A DNA stretch of 64,000 nucleotides. Source: Linnemannia schmuckeri. Lineage: Eukaryota > Mortierellomycota > Mortierellomycetes > Mortierellales > Mortierellaceae. The position numbers and the translations under genes are program-made. Where the stretch lies: positions 1,488,001 to 1,552,000 of the forward strand of contig JANATG010000006.1 of NCBI GenBank assembly GCA_029449235.1, read 5' to 3'. Below the pieces are notes generated by a model, which saw nothing but the letters and a program-made list of their open reading frames with translations, was not told where the DNA came from and did no database searches. Below, in pieces: positions 58,223-64,000 of this stretch (position 1 is the stretch's first letter; every line of letters begins with the position of its first letter).

Positions 58223-59893
58223 ATGCATCCGACACGACATCCCGCCTTGGATCTGCCCGAAGTCATCACAGCAATCGGATCCTTCCTTCCTCGCAAGTCC
58301 ATCGTCGCCTGTCTACAACTCAACTTCTCATTCCACTCCCTTCTAGCACCATTCATCTACAGCAACCTCAAAATATTCTCACGGCGCAGCGTCACAAAGC
58401 GACCCCCTACTCAAACACTGGTCCGCTATGCAAGCCTCGTCCATGACCTCAGCATCAACTCCTTTGTCTCTTTGGCATATCTTACCGCAGGATACAGGAA
58501 CCTGCGGTCCATCTCATTTTCAAGCCACAGAGCAAACCAGTCAGACCAACTCGGAACAGACGACGAAATACTGGACGCCTTGTTGCAACTTGTACAGGAC
58601 AACCCTGGATTGAAGGCCTGGAGACTAGACGACCCATGGCCTCAAATTCCGGCTATTATCTGGAAGGCGGTTGCAGAGCGGACGACAGAATTGGATGCGT
58701 TGTGCCTTAAAAACACGACTGTGAGCGAGGAAGCGAGACCGTGGTTCCTGAAGGCTTGTCGGAAGACGCGACAGCTCGTTTTGTGGAGAGTGACCATCCA
58801 GGGATCCGAATCAAACAACGACTTTACAGGACACACCGACGCCTCCTCCTCCCTCTTTCCACCGCGGAGTGTCCACTTTAACAATGTGTCGGGCGTATCC
58901 ATGCTCGAACAATTGGTATTCCTGAGTTGCTGTCCACATCTGCAGGATGTTTTGTGGGAACCTGTTTCGCTGCATACTCTCCTGCAACTTCAAAAATCTA
59001 CCGAGCAGGAAGTATTGTCTATGCGAGCAGAGATTCGACGTTTTTTCCAATCTACGACTTGGCCGCATCTGAGATCTGTCAACATCGAGGACTACGGTGA
59101 CTATTCCGACTGTGCGCTGGCAATGAGCTTGATGGACGAGTGCCTGGGACACATTCTGAAGAGTATTCTGCCGGGACGACTGGAACGGCTCGCCTGTATG
59201 GGCTCGGTCATTGGCACCGCGGGCTTGACATCCCTGTCGCGGCATTTCTCAAATCTCAGTGTCCTGAATGCAAGAGGGTGTGAAGTGATTTCGAGTCCGG
59301 TAATTCAACAGCTATTGGAATCGTGCCCGCAGCTGACAAGGATTGACGCGATCGGGCTGCATATCCGGGATATTCGTAAGGGTGGACCTTGGATCTGTAC
59401 ACGGATGGTGGATCTCTGCTTCAGCATCAACCTATGGCTCGAACAAGGCGATGCAGACTGGCGAGATTTTGCTTGTTCTCCTCTGGTGGACAAGTACCAG
59501 GATGCATTGGAAACAGCGCGGTTTCTTCAGGATCAGCACTATGTATTCAACCGCCTTGCAAGATTAACAGTATTGGAGTGTTTGGATGTTCAGGTGCTTC
59601 CGCTTCGGTTCAACGGTGTAAGAGGATCAGGAGGATCGGATATGATTCACTATGGGGAACTCGACTTTCGGATTTCACATGGGCTAGAGATGCTTTCGGC
59701 ATTGAAGGAACTTCGATACCTCGATTTTACTGCGACGTATCAGCGGCTGGATAAGGAGGATGTGGAGATGATGGTTGCACAGTGGCCTAAGCTTGGTCTC
59801 CTGAGTGGCAGATTGAATTCTGACGAGCAGATCGATATCAACCTTGGGGAGTACCTTGACGAGCATAACATCGACAGGGGACTATTGGAGTAA
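58223..59893 (+). CDS. F-box protein with divergent LRR-like region (556 aa)
   Basis: Single exon. The frame is open from 58052, but the ATG at 58223 directly precedes the F-box, so I chose it. F-box at about residues 8-52 (ALDLPEVITAIGSFLPRKSI, ACLQLNFSFHSLLAPFIYSN). LRR-like segments follow (LRSISFSSHRANQ, LSVLNARGCEVISSPVIQQL, CPQLTRIDAIGL, LKELRYLDFTATYQRLDKED). It is paralogous in layout, but not closely in sequence, to its upstream neighbour; both end with a segment on W-x-x-L plus an acidic tail. Role as SCF adaptor inferred; substrate unknown. Confidence 0.83.
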   Translation: MHPTRHPALDLPEVITAIGSFLPRKSIVACLQLNFSFHSLLAPFIYSNLKIFSRRSVTKRPPTQTLVRYASLVHDLSINSFVSLAYLTAGYRNLRSISFSSHRANQSDQLGTDDEILDALLQLVQDNPGLKAWRLDDPWPQIPAIIWKAVAERTTELDALCLKNTTVSEEARPWFLKACRKTRQLVLWRVTIQGSESNNDFTGHTDASSSLFPPRSVHFNNVSGVSMLEQLVFLSCCPHLQDVLWEPVSLHTLLQLQKSTEQEVLSMRAEIRRFFQSTTWPHLRSVNIEDYGDYSDCALAMSLMDECLGHILKSILPGRLERLACMGSVIGTAGLTSLSRHFSNLSVLNARGCEVISSPVIQQLLESCPQLTRIDAIGLHIRDIRKGGPWICTRMVDLCFSINLWLEQGDADWRDFACSPLVDKYQDALETARFLQDQHYVFNRLARLTVLECLDVQVLPLRFNGVRGSGGSDMIHYGELDFRISHGLEMLSALKELRYLDFTATYQRLDKEDVEMMVAQWPKLGLLSGRLNSDEQIDINLGEYLDEHNIDRGLLE

Positions 59894-60313
59894 TGGTGGG
59901 AGACTGTGTAGATATACAAATCCAGACGACGACAAAGAGGTTGAGCTGAAAGCTATGTTGATGAAAAATGGCATTGATATCTTTAATACTTATTCGTCTT
60001 ACGAGTATTTTGAGGCGTACGCATAGTGGGTTGATGCAACTTATTTAGTGGCGCTGGCAAGAACAAGCGTACCTGGTTTGTACCTATCGGTCAGTCCAGA
60101 AATGAAACCCAAAATGCACTTGCCTGCCTGTGTTCTGTCTGCACTCTGTGGACCGTTTTTTATTTTCTACTTTTTTTTCATACAAAAGTACTTTCGTCAA
60201 CCTGTAGCTACACTTCTTTCTCTTTCCTTTCTTTCTTCTTTTTTTTTTTTTTTTTTTTCCTTTCATACATCCATATCCTCCTTCCCTCCCTCTCTTCACA
60301 TCTCCAATCTAAA
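59894..60313. other. Spacer and T/C-rich leader before PNP gene
   Basis: No gene seen. A 20-T run is at 60239-60258 within a strong T/C-rich leader 55 bases before the ATG at 60314. Confidence 0.5.
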
Positions 60314-62336
60314 ATGGCTCACTCTGCTACCACCAAGGACCTTCAGGCCGCTCTCTCCCTCCTCACCCTCGGCGACCGTGCCCTCCCCTCTAACCTTGCC
60401 AAGCCCAAGGTCGGCATCGTCTGCGGATCCGGTCTCGGTGGCCTTGTCAACATCCTCCGCAACAAGGTTGAGTTCGCCTACACCGACATTCCCGGCTTCG
60501 TCAACTCCACTGGTAAGCAAGTCCTTTTTTTTTTGTTAATTACTGCACTCTTCTGTAATGGATGTTAAAAAGGAATGTCATTTCAACAGCAGTAGCTGTA
60601 TAGTCACTTTCACATAAATATTTTTTATGCCTGTTTTGGTGTTTGTGGTTTCCTACAACAGCACTTTTAAGAGGGAGACAAATAAAAAAGAGATCTACGT
60701 TTGCATGGAATTGACTGTGATCAAGATTATAATGAAAAAAAAAGAGTGTTCAACCAACACAATACATGCAGTGTGAAGAGCAGCACACCTTCCTCTGTGT
60801 GTGGACCTTAAAGAGAATGTGTTCATGTCCACGGGTACAGGATATCGAAACTGTCCCTGAACTCTCTTTTGACTGTTATCTTTTCACGCCTTACTAACAC
60901 TCACTCTCTCCACATTGGAAATTTCTTGTTATCCTCCCTGTGCATTTTGTGCATTGTTACTTTGTGCCTCAATAGTTGCTGGACACGCTGGAAAGCTTGT
61001 TTTCGGCCTCTTGGGTGACAACGATGTCCCCACCGTCTGCATGGTCGGTCGCTTCCATTTCTACGAGGGCTTTGCTCTTACCCAGACCACCTACCCCATC
61101 CGCCTCATGGCCCTCCTTGGAGTCGATACCCTTATCGGTAAGCAAGCCAACTTTGATAACGCATTTGTGCTCCCTTCCACTTTCCCACCCACCTTTTTTC
61201 GTTTGTTTGTTTGCCCTTCTTTCCTTTTGCCTTTGCCATGTTGTCTGCAATTGCCATGTTTGTTTGCCCCGCAAAATTTTTTTATCCTCCACGGCGGACC
61301 CAGTTTTTTGTTTGTATTTTCTATTTTTCATTTCCTATGAGCATCACAAAATACATGGATAGGGTACCACAATGTGGGGGAGGACACATCATCTTTTCTG
61401 GGTATCACCCTCTTTTTTCTTGCCCTTTTCCCCTTTTTTTTGTTCCTGCCCCAGGATACCTTTTTGATGTACACTTACACACATACAGCTCCACGGGTAC
61501 TACGGAAGCCGCCAAAGGGCCAACAAAACACAAAACAGGAAGATCTCAGGCTCTGGACAGGCGCTCAATTAAAGCAACGGCACAACCCAAAAGGAACTGC
61601 CAGAGAGACAGGAAGCAGGTCACAGATCTCGATTTCTGTCACCAGCGTACCTACAAACCATAACGGGGAATTGAAAACAAAAACACTTTATGGATTTTGA
61701 ACTGGATCCACCTATCTTAACACATACCTGCAGGATTAAACCCTCTCTCGCACTCCAACATATCTCAGCTCAGCACATACATTGCTAACACTGTTCAACG
61801 TTTACTTCTCTAATAGTCACAAACGCTGCTGGTGGTTTGAACCCTGCCTTCCAGATTGGCGATGTCTGCGTCATTGAGGACCACATCAACCTGCCCGGTA
61901 TGACCGGCAACAACCCTTTGATTGGACCCAACATGGCCGAGTTCGGTCCCCGTTTCCCTCCTATGTCTGATGCCTACTGCCCTCGTCTCCGCCGTCTCGT
62001 GTTCGAGGCTGCCAAGAAGTTGAACATTCCCAAGTTCTTGCACGAGGGTATCTACGTTTTTGTTTCTGGTCCCTCGTACGAGTCCAAGGCTGAGTGCCGC
62101 TTCTTGAAGGCCATCGGTGCTGATGTTGTCGGTATGTCGACTGTTCCTGAGGTCGTTGTTGCTAGACACTGCGGCATCAAGGTTGTCGGCCTCTCCTTGG
62201 TCACCAACCGCGTTGTTGTCCATCGTGAGCAGAGATCTGACCCCGACGCCCCTGCTGAAGCTGCACCCCTGGAGGAGAAGACTGCCAGCCACGAGGAGGT
62301 TTTGGAGGCTGCTGATGCCCGTGCCAAGGACCTTCA

Positions 62337-62383
<47 letters not shown>

Positions 62384-62505
62384 CGCGTTATTAATGTTCC
62401 ATTTTGTACTGTGGTGTTTTATGGATATGTATCTCTAACATCAAAATCATTCCTCTTGTAACTCTTTTGTAGACCCTTGTCAAGCACCTTGTCGAGATGA
62501 TCTAA
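60314..62505 (+). CDS. PNP1: Purine nucleoside phosphorylase
   Basis: Trimeric-type (PNP/MTAP family 2) phosphorylase splitting inosine and guanosine with phosphate into base and ribose-1-phosphate; purine salvage, cytosolic. Four exons: 60314-60512, 60976-61137, 61817-62337 and 62473-62505, in phase, 304 aa. Motifs: the phosphate-binding GIVCGSGLGG at about residues 34-43 and GHAGKLVFG, then MVGRFHFYEGF (active-site His/Tyr region), the signature VTNAAGGLNPAFQIGDVCVI followed by DHINLPGMTGNNPL, GPSYESKAECR, GMSTVPEVVVARHCG and the base-binding Asn in LSLVTN. A Pro/Ala/Glu-rich insert (about 255-270) precedes the last helix. The second intron is long (679 bases), and the third begins with GT followed by 43 A. 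Flanked by F-box genes on both sides. Confidence 0.95.
62340..62382 (+). repeat. Poly(A) tract, 43 A, at the PNP intron 3 donor
   Basis: The intron starts GT and then 43 uninterrupted A, the longest homopolymer in the window. If the intron were retained, the frame would read poly-lysine and stop soon after. Confidence 0.92.
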
Positions 62506-62785
62506 GGCTAGGCGATAAACATTGCGGGGTGTTATTTGACTGACAGTGAAGCCCATTCCCCGTCAATCCCCTTTACAATATTTTTTTTACCCATAGACAA
62601 TAAAACAGATGTACATATATCCAAGCTTGCCGCTACTCTCATGAATGTTGGTGGCTTTGATTGGAGGCGACTAAAGCGTCAAACAGTGTGTCCGTTTGTT
62701 CAACGCCAGATATTCTATCAGTTTGATGACTCCTTACCCTTTTTCCCCCCCCCACTCTTAACCGCAAAATACACTCATTCGATCA

Positions 62786-64000
62786 ATGCACGACAACATG
62801 TTGGACATCCTGGAACTCGTTGCTCTCTTGGCTGCGTATCTCAGCCCACACGACCTCCTAGCCTGTGTACAAGTCAACTGGCTCTGGAACACGACACTTA
62901 TCCCGATCCTCTGGCACACCATCGACGACTCGACACCATCATGGGATCATATCCTCCGAGGTTGCACACCGGACCTCAAGGCTATTTAACATGAGTTTTG
63001 GAAGGTTAAACCTGTACGCAAGAGAGGATCGGGTAAGGACAAAGACAAGGATATGGACAAGGGTAAGAGTCGAGAGTGGGTCCTGACGGTGTTTTACAAG
63101 TATGGTCGGTTTATCAGGAACTTGTCTGTCAGTTGGCCTTTGGTACTTGAGGCCGTCAGCTTGGCGGCAGTAGCACCGAGGACGACGACAGCAGCGAATG
63201 GCAAAGGTGGAGGCGGGGACGGAGCTGATGGATGGACTGGTATCGAGTCGTTGACACTCGCGATCACCGACGCCCATGTTCCTCAAGTGCCGCTGGAGCA
63301 CAAGGGGATATCTCAACGGACGAGAGGCGCTGAGTCTCGAAGATCTCTTCAGCAGTCGGGTACAGGGATGGAAGAAGATGAAGTCACTCAAGACTTGATG
63401 TCGATGTCAGAGCCAATGTTCCCAGAATATGTGACTGTGGACGATCTCTCACCACCCTCACTGAACCCTAGTCTGACGGCCAAGGGCAGACAGAACCGAA
63501 TGGAGTATGGGTGGGTCCTGACACAGCACTACTGGCACACAATCCTCAGTAGTCGTCAAACGTTGAAACATCTTTTTCTGACAAGACTTCCTGAGCCGCA
63601 GTGGAGCCTCCGGTCCAAGGATGTCTATTACAGGATGATTGGTCAGCTGAAGATGCTGAAGGAGCTAAAGGAGTGGAGGAGTTATGTGTTTGGATCTGCA
63701 GGTGCTTGGCAACCAGCGAATATATGGGAGATCCTGCGGGCGTGTCCACAGATCGAGTCGCTCGACATTAGTGGGTATGGTCAGGTCCACGCTCTGGACT
63801 TGCCTCAGGAGGGGTCTGAGGAGATGATTGCGAATACGACTTTGCGCAGCTTATTTATCAATAAGGAGGCAAGTATCTATGGTATGATGTCCTTGCTTGG
63901 TCTGTTTCCCAGTCTGTCGACTCTACGCCTTGCAATTATTAGCCCGGTTATGAAGTATCACGCCATTCCGTCCTTGAACGCCCAACAACCACCTCAACTG
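62786..64000 (+). pseudogene. F-box gene with one in-frame TAA, cut by window end
   Basis: ATG at 62786 starts an F-box (MLDILELVALLAAYLSPHDL, CVQVNWLW, PILWHTIDD). The frame hits TAA at 62987-62989, then stays open in the same frame for over 1,000 bases to the end of the window, coding a normal F-box protein body (EWVLTVFYKYGRFIRNLSVS, CPQIESLDISGYG, LFPSLSTLRLAIIS). One base change (for example CAA to TAA) explains the break. It may be a young pseudogene, a strain polymorphism or a sequencing error; an intron removing the TAA is possible but I see no good GT-AG pair. The 3' end lies outside the window. Confidence 0.75.

Noticed and set aside
61374..61700. Reading frames in the second PNP intron
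   Set aside because: The flanking splice sites join exons in phase with an intact PNP; the frames have no protein features.
1..64000. Secondary-metabolite cluster, CRISPR array, prophage or bacterial operon
   Set aside because: Genes are intron-rich, mixed in orientation and mostly housekeeping; no synthase/synthetase core gene, spacer-repeat array or phage gene is present. One FAD monooxygenase and transporters alone do not make a cluster.

Overview
The window is nuclear DNA of an early-diverging filamentous fungus, most probably a Mortierellomycota species (Mortierella / Linnemannia / Podila type). This rests on many short GT-AG introns, T/C-rich promoters, a split tRNA / coding layout with no operons, several divergent F-box/LRR proteins, and the flavour of the proteins. 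It is an inference from gene content; no marker rRNA is present.

Left part (1-21 kb): a FAD monooxygenase of seven exons (314-2443) is followed by a decayed tandem copy (about 2957-4620), a small unknown gene (5607-6053) and a last-exon relic of a third copy (6270-6456). Next come the COPI coat gene delta-COP on the minus strand (6717-9531), a twice-frameshifted NAD-dependent epimerase-like pseudogene (10190-11117) and a large minus-strand F-box/LRR-like gene with a C-terminal membrane helix (11850-16000). About 5 kb of gene-poor, microsatellite-rich DNA ends at a tRNA-Thr(AGT) gene (21013-21084).

Middle part (21-44 kb): the 3' end of a non-LTR retrotransposon lies just upstream of the tRNA gene and ends in 39 A. 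It is followed by a GRR1-like F-box/LRR ubiquitin-ligase adaptor (25286-28301), a PP2-like protein (28739-29736), a Q-rich unknown protein (29920-31554, minus), a 4.4 kb multi-exon pseudogene of a large unknown protein (33831-38273) and an oligopeptide transporter (OPT) pseudogene (about 41195-43513).

Right part (44-64 kb): mostly intact genes. They are a full ABCC/MRP-type transporter (44270-49724, eight exons), cytosolic/mitochondrial-type valyl-tRNA synthetase (50210-53711), a tail-to-tail COG0523/CobW zinc-chaperone GTPase (54125-55840, minus), two F-box genes (56119-58104, 58223-59893), purine nucleoside phosphorylase (60314-62505) and a third F-box gene broken by one in-frame TAA and cut by the window end (62786-64000).

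The genes are mostly housekeeping (trafficking, translation, purine salvage, metal delivery, ubiquitin targeting) mixed with lineage-specific families under birth-and-death turnover. I found no CRISPR, phage, secondary-metabolite cluster or clearly new system. The most interesting signals are the decay pattern of the pseudogenes (many stops compatible with C-to-T changes), the retroelement end beside a tRNA gene, unusual splice architecture (an initiator codon cut off by an intron, an 11-nt micro-exon, a 43-A run directly at a donor site) and a fungal PP2-like protein.
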